Positions 45,591 to 55,228 of a stretch of DNA of 62,345 nucleotides are shown here, in pieces. The translations under genes were made by a program, and so were the position numbers. Every line of letters starts with the position of its first letter. Within the stretch, counting starts at the first letter, position 1. The stretch comes from Vibrio salilacus (lineage in GTDB: Bacteria > Pseudomonadota > Gammaproteobacteria > Enterobacterales > Vibrionaceae): NCBI RefSeq assembly GCF_002811245.1, contig NZ_NIVQ01000019.1:1-62345 (forward strand), in the 5' to 3' direction. The notes under the pieces were generated by a model. That model did no database searches and had not been told where the DNA came from. It saw only the letters and a program-made list of their open reading frames with translations.

Positions 45591-46367
45591 CTACTGGATG
45601 AAATCATTGATTATTTGATCCAGCTCACCACTTGCCTTCATTTCGCCTAATACTTTATGATATTTAGTCTTAAAATCAGCTTTAAAAGGGTAGTTAGTCC
45701 CATCGGTCACAATCCCCAGAAAACCTTGTTCAGAACTAATCGTCGCCGCTTCTACAACACTTGTGCCATCGTACTTGCCTTCATTTTTAAGCTTTTTCAA
45801 CTCCCATTGAATTGATAGAGCATCATTCATGTAGCAATCCACTCGGCCCGCAATCAGTTTTAGCAGATTTTTAGGGGTCCCTTTGGTTTCACTGAGTTTA
45901 ATTTTCCCTGATGCCACTGCAGACCTAAACTCATCACCACCCGCTGAAAAACCTGAGTTGTTGCCAATGATTAACCCCATATAATCTGCTGGCCAATTCG
46001 GCCTTGGGCTACTGACTACCGATTTTTGACAAACAACCACTAGTTTTTCATCCAGAATAGGCACGTCATACTCCATGTATGGTCGCAGTTCAGGGCGCTT
46101 ATACGGAGGGTAAAGAGCAAACAGCTTGCCCGACTCAATTTCAGACAAGCCTCTTTTCCATGGCGTTCCTTTTAAGGTGACGTTATAATCAGGCATCTGA
46201 GCAAAAACCTTCTCTAAGATCACTGTATAAATGCCCGTTAGTCGACCGCTTTCCATATAGGAATATGGGGGGTAAGAATCATCACCATGAATCATAATTT
46301 CAGTTTTAGCCACTACTGGCATACTCAACGCCAGAGCACAAATAATTACCACTATATTTCGCATCAT
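45591..46367 (-). CDS. Family 3 periplasmic solute-binding protein
   Basis: 258 residues with a signal peptide (MRNIVVIICALALSMPVVA) and the amino-acid-binding-protein pattern: DDSYPPYSYMESGRLTGIYTVILEKVF, then MNDALSIQWELK. No permease or ATPase is adjacent, so this is an orphan of the kind common in Vibrio, possibly partnering a distant transporter or a chemoreceptor/GGDEF sensor. Ligand unknown. Confidence 0.88.
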   Translation of the reverse strand: MMRNIVVIICALALSMPVVAKTEIMIHGDDSYPPYSYMESGRLTGIYTVILEKVFAQMPDYNVTLKGTPWKRGLSEIESGKLFALYPPYKRPELRPYMEYDVPILDEKLVVVCQKSVVSSPRPNWPADYMGLIIGNNSGFSAGGDEFRSAVASGKIKLSETKGTPKNLLKLIAGRVDCYMNDALSIQWELKKLKNEGKYDGTSVVEAATISSEQGFLGIVTDGTNYPFKADFKTKYHKVLGEMKASGELDQIINDFIQ

Positions 46368-46553
46368 CGCCTCCCAAAGACGTGTAATTCATTCTTTCAT
46401 ACCATGAATAAGTAATAGTTCATGACACCATCAAGTCAAGAAGACCATTCATAACAATAAAAACTGTTGGTATAAATGTTTGTAACTAAGGGAAACGTAA
46501 GTATGATGTTAGAGATTAGGATAGTTCTGAACACTTCGGTGATTTAAAACCTA

Positions 46554-47057
46554 TCAAATGGACCGCCTATATTCAATACAATCAATAGGTTTTCCATGCA
46601 ACTTAGCGAAATTTGCAACAATCCGTACTCGATTAAATTGGTTTGTAGTCAATACCTTTTGCGAGGCTATATTGCTTAGCTCTGTATACGCATACAGTTG
46701 TTCAATTCTCTGCTTTTTTAGCATGTCTATGACTTCGGCAACCGCCCATTTTGCGACACCTTGCTTGATCTCGCTTTTTCCGACCCGATAGCCCAAATGA
46801 GCATGACGTTTGTTGCCATCAATATTGGTGATGTTGACACGACCGATGATCCTATTATTATCGCTTTTAATTAACAATGGGATCATTTCGTTGCATTTGA
46901 AATCAAGCAAGAATTCACGGATGTGTTGCTTGATGCCAACTAAAGAATAAAAGTGTTGTTCACGCGGTGGGATAAACTGTTCAAACCACTGTTTATTGGT
47001 TATCTCAAACTCTAACAGTGCTTGTGCATCGTTTAGATTGATTAACGTGAGTTTCAC
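46554..47057 (-). CDS. GNAT N-acetyltransferase (RimJ/RimL type)
   Basis: 167 residues. IIGRVNITNIDGNKRHAHLGYRVGK, the short acetyl-CoA loop KQGVAKWAVAEVI, and SNIASQKVLTTNQFNRVRI are typical of the RimJ/L branch; the loop is less canonical than the other two GNATs here. GTG start at 47057 with AAAGGAATGATCA. Substrate unknown. It follows rhlE on the same strand, 66 bp away. Confidence 0.85.
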   Translation of the reverse strand: MKLTLINLNDAQALLEFEITNKQWFEQFIPPREQHFYSLVGIKQHIREFLLDFKCNEMIPLLIKSDNNRIIGRVNITNIDGNKRHAHLGYRVGKSEIKQGVAKWAVAEVIDMLKKQRIEQLYAYTELSNIASQKVLTTNQFNRVRIVANFAKLHGKPIDCIEYRRSI

Positions 47058-47123
47058 TGATCATTCCTTTCTCGAGGTGAAAGCAGCTCATACTCGTCAT
47101 CAATATAAGCCGATTTCACTTGA

Positions 47124-48383
47124 TTAGTTCTTTTTACCGCGATTGGCATGGATCTTCAATTTTGCTTTTATTTTACGTTTATCAGCATTACGTCCACGGC
47201 TCCGCGGGCTTTTGTCTGGCTCGATTTCTTCAATCAAACTTGGTTCAAACCCTTGCAACCATTCTTGTGGCAATTTGGTATCAAGCAAGCGCTCGATAGC
47301 TTCAAGTAAATACTCTTCGTCACGACTCATTAATGATGCTGCGAAGCCTTGCTGGCCAGCACGACCTGTCCGCCCAATACGGTGAACATAATCTTCCGCT
47401 TTATAAGGCATATCAAAGTTGACCACTTGCTCCAATTGTTGAATATCCAAGCCACGAGCAGCTACATCCGTCGCAATTAAAGCACGTATACGACCGGCTT
47501 TAAAATCATCCAGCGCCTTTTGTCTCGCTCCTTGGCTTTTATCGCCATTAATCGATGCCGCTTTTATTCCATCTAGTTTGAGTTCTTTCGCTAAGGCATC
47601 ACTGCCCTGCTTCGTTTTGGTAAACACCAACACTTGTTGCCAATTACGAGATCCAATCAGATACGCGAGCAATTCTGCTTTGCGCTTTTTGTCCACCGGG
47701 TAAACGATCTGCTCGACGGTATCTGCGGTACTATTCGAAGGCGTTACTTGCACTTCAACCGGCTCGTTGAGCATCTTGTAAGCAATAGCTTTGATGCGTT
47801 TATCAAAGGTTGCTGAAAAAAACATTGTCTGACGTTGGGGATTACACTGCTTAAGGATGCGTTGAATATCAGGCATAAAGCCCATGTCGAGCATTCGGTC
47901 TGCTTCATCCAACACCAGATACTGCGTCTTAGCCAAACGGATATTCTTGCAAAACAGGTGATCGAGCAAGCGGCCAGGCGTGGCGATTAATATATCGCAA
48001 CCTTGATGTAAATTGCGGACTTGCACATTCATACTAGTCCCGCCATAAGCCGTGACGACTTTAACCTCAGTCTGTTGGGCATACTGACTGATATTGTCGA
48101 AGACTTGCTGCGCGAGTTCTCGAGTTGGTACCAACACCAAAGCGGTCACATCATTGCTTTGCGGATTGCGTTTACTTGGTGACTGAAGCAAATGTTGCAG
48201 AATCGGCAGTCCAAACGCGGCGGTTTTACCCGTACCAGTTTGCGCGCCAGCTAAGACGTCTTTACCTTCCAGCAGAGGCGGAACCGCCTGTTTTTGAACC
48301 TCTGTTGGCTGTTTAAAACCTAAAGATTCAATCGTTGATAATAATGGTGTGCATAGCCCTAACGCGGCGAATTCTGTCGACAT
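47124..48383 (-). CDS. rhlE: RhlE-like DEAD-box RNA helicase
   Basis: 419 residues with the full helicase set: Q motif (FKQPTEVQKQAVP), Walker A AQTGTGKT, PTRELAQQ, DEAD, SAT, VFTKTKQGSDAL, DVAARGLDI and HRIGRTGRAG. The C terminus is short and basic (RGRNADKRKIKAKLKIHANRGKKN), as in RhlE proteins. It remodels RNA, probably in ribosome assembly or RNA decay. Assignment to RhlE rather than another DEAD subgroup rests on this tail and overall size. Confidence 0.88.
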   Translation of the reverse strand: MSTEFAALGLCTPLLSTIESLGFKQPTEVQKQAVPPLLEGKDVLAGAQTGTGKTAAFGLPILQHLLQSPSKRNPQSNDVTALVLVPTRELAQQVFDNISQYAQQTEVKVVTAYGGTSMNVQVRNLHQGCDILIATPGRLLDHLFCKNIRLAKTQYLVLDEADRMLDMGFMPDIQRILKQCNPQRQTMFFSATFDKRIKAIAYKMLNEPVEVQVTPSNSTADTVEQIVYPVDKKRKAELLAYLIGSRNWQQVLVFTKTKQGSDALAKELKLDGIKAASINGDKSQGARQKALDDFKAGRIRALIATDVAARGLDIQQLEQVVNFDMPYKAEDYVHRIGRTGRAGQQGFAASLMSRDEEYLLEAIERLLDTKLPQEWLQGFEPSLIEEIEPDKSPRSRGRNADKRKIKAKLKIHANRGKKN

Positions 48384-48579
48384 GCGGTTTACCTATAATT
48401 GCAAGGCGGACGATTCTATCAGAATCTTCGACTGGCAGTTAGTACCTCGGGGTTACCTTTGACAAAGTCGCCCAGTAAATTGCCCAACAGACTGGATTAG
48501 CAATGATAAACAATGTGTAAATGAGCAAGAAAGTTTACGTCAAAAAGCCAGCTAGATTATTTACCCCACTGAAAGCTCA

Positions 48580-48603
48580 AAGCCAGCGCGTCGGCACTGG
48601 CTT
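48580..48603 (-). terminator. Possible terminator after the 39-residue ORF
   Basis: 7-bp stem AAGCCAG / CTGGCTT with a 10-base loop, 42 bp beyond the small ORF's stop on the minus strand. The tail TTTGAGCTTTC is modestly T-rich. Confidence 0.5.
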
Positions 48604-48645
48604 ATTCTGGTTGCTACGCGAAATAGCGACTGAGATAACGTGTCG

Positions 48646-48765
48646 TTATTTAAAGATAACTTCAGCGAGCTCTTCGATTGACTGCTCATACTCTGACAGT
48701 TCCAAGCCAATTTCCATGGCATCTAGTAGCTCTAGGCACTCTTCGCTTTTTATTTGGTCACTCAT
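48646..48765 (-). CDS. 39-residue acidic small protein
   Basis: A 39-codon ORF opens with MSDQIKSEECLELLDAMEIG and continues LELSEYEQSI, ending EELAEVIFK. It is strongly acidic and predicted helical. A near-ideal Shine-Dalgarno (AAGGAGG, five bases before the ATG) supports translation and sets the start. No family recognised. It lies between divergent tyrP and rhlE on the same strand as rhlE. Small acidic helical proteins often modulate a larger partner, but nothing here identifies one. Confidence 0.7.
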   Translation of the reverse strand: MSDQIKSEECLELLDAMEIGLELSEYEQSIEELAEVIFK

Positions 48766-49114
48766 TCTGACCTCCTTAGTAAAACAATATTGTTAGACCC
48801 TAATGTTTGTCTGACACTTGAGATATGCGGGTCTACGCTCCCTTTTTAAACCACTTATATGACAGTTTTTTGAAAGGGCAAAGAAAATTCTGCACGCGCT
48901 TTGAGGCAAGTCTCACGCAAACGTTGTCTTTTACCAATGCTTTAACGAGTGTAAAAATAAAAATACGGTTTCGGTAAAATATTTGTACATTTTGCTTGAT
49001 GTCATCGTCAATGTTTTACACAATGGCCAGTAAAGCAGGCTTACTCACCACAATATGAGTAGCTAATAGCCAAAAAGTCTAAACTCAACCTCAAAGTGTA
49101 AAGAAATAATTACA
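48766..49114. other. tyrP upstream region
   Basis: 349 bp without a gene. It holds the promoter region of the small ORF (with a 10-bp palindrome ACAATATTGT near 48785), and TyrR-like half sites: TGTAAA at 48950 and a nearly complete TyrR box at 49097-49114. I see nothing else. Confidence 0.55.
49097..49114. promoter_or_regulatory. TyrR-like box abutting the tyrP start
   Basis: TGTAAA, six bases, ATTACA: 11 of 12 defined positions of the TyrR consensus TGTAAAN6TTTACA. It ends at the base before the tyrP ATG, so it covers the ribosome-binding region. A second, weaker site (TGTAAA N6 AATACG) starts at 48950. In E. coli tyrP is a TyrR target with a strong and a weak box. Confidence 0.55.
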
Positions 49115-50317
49115 ATGGAAAATTCAAAGGTATTCGGTAGTACTTTGATCATTGCAGGCACCACAATTGGTGCTGGCATGCTCGCCCTACCTCTCGCGTC
49201 TGCGGGAATCGGATTTACAACCTCTCTTATCATTATGATCACTTTATGGGCTTTGATGGCTTATACCGCGCTTTTAATGATAGAAGTTCATCAGCATGCC
49301 GATAAGAGCGCGACACTGCACACATTAGCCAAGCAGTTTCTGGGCAAAAAAGGCAAATGGCTTGCGAGCTTCGCGATGATGTTCTTATTTTATGCTTTGT
49401 GTGCTGCTTACATTGCCGGCGGTGGCGCTCAATTCGCCGAACGCATTGCAAATTTTACTGGGGTCGAAATCTCTGGCTCAAATGCGATTCTGTTGTTTAC
49501 TTTTCTGGTCGCAGGTATCGTCATTATTGGTACGGCGACTGTTGATAAAGTCAATCGTGTGTTGTTCACCATTAAAGTATTGATGATGGCAGTGGTGCTG
49601 ACTTTTCTCGCGCCAAATGTCACTGAATCTTACTTGATGAGTATGCCTATTGAACAAGGCCTTGTGATTGCCGCTATCCCTGTCATTTTTACCTCATTTG
49701 GTTTTCATGGCAGTATTCCGGCCATTGTCAATTACCTCGATGGTCATACTCCATCTTTACGTAAGGCCATTGTCATTGGTTCTGCCATTCCACTTATCAT
49801 CTATGTCTTTTGGCAGTTAGTAACCTTGGGGGTGGTCAATCAAGCAACCTTGATCGAAAATCAAGGACTAAGCGCACTCATTTCCACCTTGGCAACAACG
49901 GTTCATCAATCAAACCTAGGGCAAACTATTGGTATCTTTGCCGACCTAGCCTTGCTCACTTCGTTCCTTGGGGTTAGCCTGGGGCTGTTTGAGTTTCTTG
50001 GAGACACGATGAAGCAACGCGGTGTCAGCAGTTCTCGTCTTGCGGTCGGCTTAGTTACATTTCTGCCTCCGATGGGCTTTGCGCTGTTTTACCCTCAAGG
50101 TTTTATCACCGCGTTAGGCTACGCCGCTATCGCTTTAGTGGTTCTCGCTATTTTCTTACCCATCATGATGGTGCGCAAAGCACGTGCTCAATCAAAGCTG
50201 AGTCATTATCAGGTAGCAGGCGGTAACCTAGCTCTGGGCGTCACCAGTGGTGTCGGTGTATTCATTGTCGGCGCACAGCTACTCATCACCGCGGGCTTTC
50301 TCCCTGCTCTGGGCTGA
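49115..50317 (+). CDS. tyrP: Tyrosine-specific transporter TyrP (HAAAP family)
   Basis: 400 residues with eleven hydrophobic helices. STLIIAGTTIGAGMLALPLASAG, LWALMAYTALLMIEV and AIPVIFTSFGFHGSIPAIVNYLDG match E. coli TyrP closely. It is a proton-driven aromatic amino acid importer in the inner membrane; tyrosine is the likely substrate, though Mtr/TnaB paralogues are close. A TyrR-like box abuts the start. Followed by a strong terminator. Confidence 0.9.
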   Translation: MENSKVFGSTLIIAGTTIGAGMLALPLASAGIGFTTSLIIMITLWALMAYTALLMIEVHQHADKSATLHTLAKQFLGKKGKWLASFAMMFLFYALCAAYIAGGGAQFAERIANFTGVEISGSNAILLFTFLVAGIVIIGTATVDKVNRVLFTIKVLMMAVVLTFLAPNVTESYLMSMPIEQGLVIAAIPVIFTSFGFHGSIPAIVNYLDGHTPSLRKAIVIGSAIPLIIYVFWQLVTLGVVNQATLIENQGLSALISTLATTVHQSNLGQTIGIFADLALLTSFLGVSLGLFEFLGDTMKQRGVSSSRLAVGLVTFLPPMGFALFYPQGFITALGYAAIALVVLAIFLPIMMVRKARAQSKLSHYQVAGGNLALGVTSGVGVFIVGAQLLITAGFLPALG

Positions 50318-50340
50318 CAACGCAATTTGAAATAGATTAA

Positions 50341-50358
50341 AAGCGCTTTCGAGCGCTT
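50341..50358 (+). terminator. tyrP terminator
   Basis: 7-bp stem AAGCGCT / AGCGCTT with a TTCG tetraloop and a run of T bases, 23 bp beyond the stop. Confidence 0.92.
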
Positions 50359-50469
50359 TTTTTTGATCTTTATTGATACAACCTCAATAAAATTCTAACA
50401 AGCGGTGTAATTTTTTTTCCACTTAACCGTTCTATTTAATCGATAACGAAAACAATCGATGAGGTTGAT

Positions 50470-51606
50470 ATGAAAGTAAAGTTTAAATCGGCGCTGTTAT
50501 CACTGGCACTTATTGCCACAACGGCGTCATTTTTTGGTATAGCAGACAATCATCTGTCGAAGAGCCACGCAGGAAAAGAGATTGAGATTGCCACCTTAGC
50601 CGGAGGATGTTTCTGGTGCACGGAATCCGATCTAGAGAAATTTGATGGTGTGGTTGATGTGGTTTCTGGTTATTCAGGCGGCGACCTAGAATACCCGACC
50701 TATAAGCAAGTTTCATCCGGTAAGTCAGGCCATATTGAAGTGGTTGAAGTTAAATACGATAGCAGTGTTGTCAGCTACGAACAAATTCTCGATCAGTTCT
50801 TTCGTCACATCGACCCAACCGATGACAAAGGCTCATTCGTCGATCGTGGCCCGCAATACCGCCCAGCCATTTTCTACCACAATGAGCAACAAAAGCACAT
50901 CGCGCAGCAATTTATCGCCGAAATAGATCAACTGGGCATATACAAAAAGCCACTTAAAACCGAACTGATTGAGTTTGAAAAATTTTGGCCCGCAGAAGAC
51001 TATCATCAAGACTATTACAAACGAAATAAGGTTCGCTATAACTACTACCGTTATGCCTCTGGTCGCGATCAGTATTTAGACAACATCTTCGGTGATGATC
51101 GCCAAGACAACCCCGTGACTCTGCGCCAGATGATCGATGAACAAAAACAAGTTCGCGATATCAAACCATACGGCAAACCTTCTGATGAGGTGATTAAAGC
51201 AAACTTGTCTGAATTGCAATACTATGTCACTCAGGAAGAAGGAACTGAGCGTGCGTTCAGTAACGAATACTGGGACAACAAACAAGCGGGCATCTACGTT
51301 GATATCGTGTCTGGTGAACCTTTGTTCTCATCTACGGATAAATACAAATCCGGCACTGGGTGGCCCAGTTTTACCAAGCCGATTCACTCAGGTTACATTG
51401 TCAAAAAAACCGATAATCACCTGCTTTACCAAAGAACAGAGGTGAGAAGCCGTTTCGCCGACTCTCATCTAGGTCATGTGTTTAAAGATGGCCCTGCTCC
51501 AACCGGTTTACGCTACTGCATGAACTCCGCGGCGATGCGTTTTATACCCAAAGAAAAGATGGCCGAGCAAGGCTACCAAGACTATCTCTATCTCTTTGAC
51601 AGCTAA
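50470..51606 (+). CDS. msrAB: Bifunctional methionine sulfoxide reductase A/B, exported
   Basis: 378 residues. Signal peptide ([18 protein letters not shown]), then MsrA (about 35-190) with catalytic Cys in [11 protein letters not shown], and MsrB (about 220-375) with [11 protein letters not shown] and catalytic Cys in [11 protein letters not shown]. The paired CxxC zinc sites of many MsrB proteins are absent. It reduces both S- and R-methionine sulfoxide, here probably in the periplasm. No thioredoxin-like or DsbD-like electron donor is fused or adjacent. Shine-Dalgarno GATGAGGTTGAT. Confidence 0.93.
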   Translation: MKVKFKSALLSLALIATTASFFGIADNHLSKSHAGKEIEIATLAGGCFWCTESDLEKFDGVVDVVSGYSGGDLEYPTYKQVSSGKSGHIEVVEVKYDSSVVSYEQILDQFFRHIDPTDDKGSFVDRGPQYRPAIFYHNEQQKHIAQQFIAEIDQLGIYKKPLKTELIEFEKFWPAEDYHQDYYKRNKVRYNYYRYASGRDQYLDNIFGDDRQDNPVTLRQMIDEQKQVRDIKPYGKPSDEVIKANLSELQYYVTQEEGTERAFSNEYWDNKQAGIYVDIVSGEPLFSSTDKYKSGTGWPSFTKPIHSGYIVKKTDNHLLYQRTEVRSRFADSHLGHVFKDGPAPTGLRYCMNSAAMRFIPKEKMAEQGYQDYLYLFDS

Positions 51607-51645
51607 TCCTGTCTTAGGTAGTTAAAAATCTTGGACAAATAAAAA

Positions 51646-51667
51646 AGCCAACTCACATAAGTTGGCT
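51646..51667. terminator. Convergent msrAB/dbpA terminator
   Basis: 8-bp stem AGCCAACT / AGTTGGCT with a 6-base loop. On the minus strand it is followed by TTTTTTATTTG, serving dbpA. Confidence 0.85.
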
Positions 51668-51695
51668 CTTTACTGGTTGAAAGTCAGCGTATTAA

Positions 51696-53072
51696 TTATT
51701 TCATTACGCGCGCTTTAAAGCTGCGACCTTTCATTTTACCCGTTTGCAGTTGGTTAAGCGCAGGCTTGACGATGTCATGTTCAACGGCAACATAAGAAAC
51801 CATTGAAAGGATATTGATTTTGCCTATCTTTTTGCCATCTAGCCCAGCTTGTTTGGTCAACGCACCCAAAATATCGCCAGCACGGACTTTTTGCTTCTTG
51901 CCACCCAAAATTTGGATCGTCTGCATTTTAGGATAGAAAGGACGTTCTAGTGGTTTTTCTGGTAGTTGAGATGGCGAAATCGCGATATCCATATACTCAT
52001 CAATACGAGCAACTCGGTACGCTTCTTTTTCATTGTACAAGCTAAAGGCCATCCCCTTTGAACCTGCACGACCAGTACGACCAATTCGATGGACATGCAC
52101 TTCTGGGTCGCGTGACAATTCAAAGTTAAACACCGCATCAAGGTTATCAACGTCTAGACCACGCGCGGCAACATCAGTCGCCACCAAAATCGAAATACTT
52201 TTGTTAGCAAACATCGTCAATGCTTGTTCACGCTCACGCTGTTCCATGTCACCATGCAATTCAACTACGCTAAATCCGCGGTGAAGAAGCTCATCGGTGA
52301 CATTCTGTACCTCTTTTTTGGTGTTACAAAAAACCACAGAAGATTCAGGTTTATGCGTTAACAATAACGCTTCTAACGCATCATCACGTGATTCTGTTGA
52401 CTTCACCTCAAAGAAGCGTTGTTCAATCGTCGTGGTCTGATGGGTTGATTCAACCTTGATCATTTGCGGATCAACCATGACTTTCTGCGCTAGTGACTCA
52501 ATATCGTCCGGGAACGTGGCACTGAACAATAAGGTCTGACGTTTACTCGGCGCAGCGGCAATAATGGTATCGATCGCGTCTTCAAAGCCCATATCAAGCA
52601 TGCGGTCGGCTTCATCAAGCACCAATGTATTTAGTTCATCAAGATTGATGCGCCCTTTTGACATATGATCGAGAATTCGACCCGGTGTACCGACCAAAAT
52701 ATGCGCGCCGTGTTCAAGCGAACCGATTTGCGGCCCCATTGGCATACCGCCACATAACGTCAAAACTTTAATATTGTGGATGGCGCGAGCTAAGGTTCGG
52801 ATCTCTTTCGCCACTTGATCAGCCAGTTCACGTGTTGGGCAGAGTACTAGGGTTTGAACACGAAAACGCTGAACGTTTAAGTTGCTCAATAGACCCAGAG
52901 AAAACGCAGCGGTTTTACCTGAACCCGTTTTACCTTGGCCAATCACATCTTTACCTTGCAGTACCATAGGTAAAGCTTGCTGTTGAATCGGAGTCATTTC
53001 TGTATAGCCTAAACTGTTGAGCGTTTCTAACATCTCAGGTCGTAGGCCAAGTGTTTTAAATGAGGTTGTCAC
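51696..53072 (-). CDS. dbpA: ATP-dependent RNA helicase DbpA
   Basis: 458 residues from the GTG at 53072 (AAAGGATACGACA upstream). DEAD-box motifs GKTGSGKT, PTRELADQ, DEAD, SAT, DVAARGLDV and HRIGRTGRAG, then the C-terminal DbpA RNA-binding domain (QTIQILGGKKQKVRAGDILGALT, IGKINIL). This domain targets hairpin 92 of 23S rRNA, placing it in 50S subunit assembly. The open frame extends upstream to 53135 through the folE terminator, but those residues are not part of the family. Confidence 0.94.
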   Translation of the reverse strand: MTTSFKTLGLRPEMLETLNSLGYTEMTPIQQQALPMVLQGKDVIGQGKTGSGKTAAFSLGLLSNLNVQRFRVQTLVLCPTRELADQVAKEIRTLARAIHNIKVLTLCGGMPMGPQIGSLEHGAHILVGTPGRILDHMSKGRINLDELNTLVLDEADRMLDMGFEDAIDTIIAAAPSKRQTLLFSATFPDDIESLAQKVMVDPQMIKVESTHQTTTIEQRFFEVKSTESRDDALEALLLTHKPESSVVFCNTKKEVQNVTDELLHRGFSVVELHGDMEQREREQALTMFANKSISILVATDVAARGLDVDNLDAVFNFELSRDPEVHVHRIGRTGRAGSKGMAFSLYNEKEAYRVARIDEYMDIAISPSQLPEKPLERPFYPKMQTIQILGGKKQKVRAGDILGALTKQAGLDGKKIGKINILSMVSYVAVEHDIVKPALNQLQTGKMKGRSFKARVMK

Positions 53073-53123
53073 TGTCGTATCCTTTAAGGACTCGCCAGAA
53101 AGCTTGTCCTGGCAGAAAAAGTA

Positions 53124-53149
53124 AAACCGCCTCAAAAATGAAGCGGTTT
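53124..53149 (-). terminator. folE terminator
   Basis: Stem AAACCGC-TCA / TGA-GCGGTTT with one mismatch. On the minus strand it is followed by TACTTTTTC. It lies 27 bp beyond the folE stop and separates folE from dbpA. Confidence 0.8.
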
Positions 53150-53175
53150 GAATTGGTTAAATCGCAGCAGTTTCC

Positions 53176-53829
53176 CTAGCGAATTCCGTGTAGGAACTCA
53201 TGACGGGTCGCGGAATTTGATTTAAAAATACCACCTAAAGCAGTTGTCGTCGTTTCACTGGTGGCATCCATGACACCACGTGACTTGACACAATAATGGG
53301 TCGCATCAATCGTGACAGCAACATCGTCAGACTCAAGCAAGGTTTGTAGTGCGACCAAAATCTGCTGTGTCATGCGTTCTTGCACCTGAGGGCGCTGAGC
53401 GAAGAAACGAACAATACGATTGATCTTCGACAAACCGATGATCTTGCCACGCGGAATATAAGCCACTGCGGCGCGGCCATCGATAGTAACAAGGTGATGT
53501 TCACAAGTGCTGGTTACCGTGATGTCTTTTACACGAACCATTTCACTGACGTTCATCTTGTTTTCGATTACCGTGATTTTTGGAAAGTTGGCGTAGTCTA
53601 GCCCAGAGAAGATCTCATCAACGTACATTTTTGCTATACGTTGCGGTGTTTCTTCAAGGCTATCGTCCGTTAGGTCAAGCTCTAGTAAAGAAAGAATTTC
53701 ACGCATATGATGCTGAATTTTTTCTTTTTTCTCTTCTCGGCTGAATTGATTAGCCGCCATTGGCGTCTCTAATCCACGGCTTTCTAGCGCATCTTTGACC
53801 AATATTGCGGATTCGCTAAGACCTGACAT
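53176..53829 (-). CDS. folE: GTP cyclohydrolase I
   Basis: 217 residues (E. coli 222). The zinc and active-site residues in [44 protein letters not shown] and the second Cys in HYCVKSRGV are intact. It converts GTP to dihydroneopterin triphosphate, the first step of folate synthesis. ATG with GAGGAAGTGGA. Divergent from moeA, 155 bp between starts. Confidence 0.96.
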   Translation of the reverse strand: MSGLSESAILVKDALESRGLETPMAANQFSREEKKEKIQHHMREILSLLELDLTDDSLEETPQRIAKMYVDEIFSGLDYANFPKITVIENKMNVSEMVRVKDITVTSTCEHHLVTIDGRAAVAYIPRGKIIGLSKINRIVRFFAQRPQVQERMTQQILVALQTLLESDDVAVTIDATHYCVKSRGVMDATSETTTTALGGIFKSNSATRHEFLHGIR

Positions 53830-53984
53830 TCCACTTCCTCTTAATTACCCCTTTAGGATGGCTGACAAGGATACTCGGATTTTTGAATAATTACACCCAT
53901 ATTTTACAGGGGTCATTATTGCCGATTTGATATTGTGGTAAAGTGGCTAACAACAATAAAAAAGAACAAAATTAGGATTCAAAT

Positions 53985-55220
53985 ATGGGCTGCTGTGACG
54001 CACCAGGCTTGATGCCAATTGAAGAAGCGATGGAAAAGATGTTGTCGCCAATCACACCTATCCAAACTACTTTACAACTGCCGATTGCCGATGCCATTGG
54101 TTATGTTATCGCCGAAGAGATTCAGTCGCCAATTTTTGTGCCGCCATTCGATAATTCAGCGATGGATGGCTATGCGATTCGTATTGCCGATTTAGCCAAT
54201 CAGCAAGTCATGCCTGTCGCGGGTAAGTCATTCGCAGGGCAACCTTTTGAAGGCGATTGGCCACAAGGGAGTTGCGTGCGAATTATGACCGGAGCCAAAA
54301 TTCCACTCGGTTGTGATGCGGTCATCATGCAAGAAAATACCGAGGTCACCGACGCTGGTGTTCAATTCAACCAAATCGACGTAAAGCCAAACAACAATAT
54401 CCGCCCTACCGGTGATGATATTAAACAAGGCGATGTCGTATTGCTGAAAGGCGCTCGTTTGACCGCACGTGATATTCCAATGATCGCGACTTTAGGCATT
54501 AGCCATGTCACTGTCGTGCGTAAACCTCGGGTGGCTTTTTTCTCAACTGGTGACGAACTCAAGCCGCTCGGTGAGCCCTTAATTGAAGGCCAGATATACG
54601 ATAGTAATCGTTACGGCATTAAGTCATTGATTGAAAATTTTGGGTGTGAAGCGATCGATCTCGGCATTATCCCCGATTGCCCTAAAACGCTCGAAGCGAC
54701 GTTTGAAAAAGCGCAAACCCTTGCAGACGTGGTGGTGACCTCTGGTGGCGTAAGTGTTGGTGAAGCCGATTACACTAAAGACATCCTTGAGCAACTGGGC
54801 CAAATTGGATTTTGGAAGCTGGCTATCAAACCTGGTAAGCCATTTGCGTTTGGTAAACTGTCAACCGCTTGGTTCTGCGGCCTTCCCGGCAACCCAGTTT
54901 CGGCGGTACTGACAATGTACGTATTGGTTCAACCTTTACTGGCTAAACTTGGCGGACACAGCGAGTGGAAAGCACCACAGTCTATCCCTGCGATTACTCG
55001 CAGCGCGTTTAAAAAGGCACCTGGTCGCACCGATTATCAGCGTGGCATCTATTCGGTTGAAAATGGCCAGTTTGTTGTTGAGACAACGGGAAATCAAAGC
55101 TCGGGCGCGTTTCGTTCAATGAGTCTTGCCAATTGCTTTGTGGTACTAGAACGCGAGCGTGGACGAGTTGAAGTGGGCGAAACCGTCAATATTCAACTTT
55201 TCAATGCAACGCTCTACTAG
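53985..55220 (+). CDS. moeA: Molybdopterin molybdotransferase
   Basis: 411 residues, the same as E. coli Moe[48 protein letters not shown] and [15 protein letters not shown] are present. It ligates molybdate to molybdopterin-AMP to complete the cofactor. First of the moeA-moeB-unknown-sulfurtransferase operon. Confidence 0.96.
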   Translation: MGCCDAPGLMPIEEAMEKMLSPITPIQTTLQLPIADAIGYVIAEEIQSPIFVPPFDNSAMDGYAIRIADLANQQVMPVAGKSFAGQPFEGDWPQGSCVRIMTGAKIPLGCDAVIMQENTEVTDAGVQFNQIDVKPNNNIRPTGDDIKQGDVVLLKGARLTARDIPMIATLGISHVTVVRKPRVAFFSTGDELKPLGEPLIEGQIYDSNRYGIKSLIENFGCEAIDLGIIPDCPKTLEATFEKAQTLADVVVTSGGVSVGEADYTKDILEQLGQIGFWKLAIKPGKPFAFGKLSTAWFCGLPGNPVSAVLTMYVLVQPLLAKLGGHSEWKAPQSIPAITRSAFKKAPGRTDYQRGIYSVENGQFVVETTGNQSSGAFRSMSLANCFVVLERERGRVEVGETVNIQLFNATLY

Positions 55221-55228
55221 AGGTGTTT

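Noticed and set aside
48521..48796. Plus-strand ORF of 91 codons.
   Set aside because: It is antisense to the 39-residue ORF that has a near-ideal Shine-Dalgarno; the plus-strand product is Ser-rich and lacks a ribosome site.
53072..53135. Longer dbpA start.
   Set aside because: The extension runs through the folE terminator region and does not match DbpA; the GTG at 53072 has a good ribosome site.
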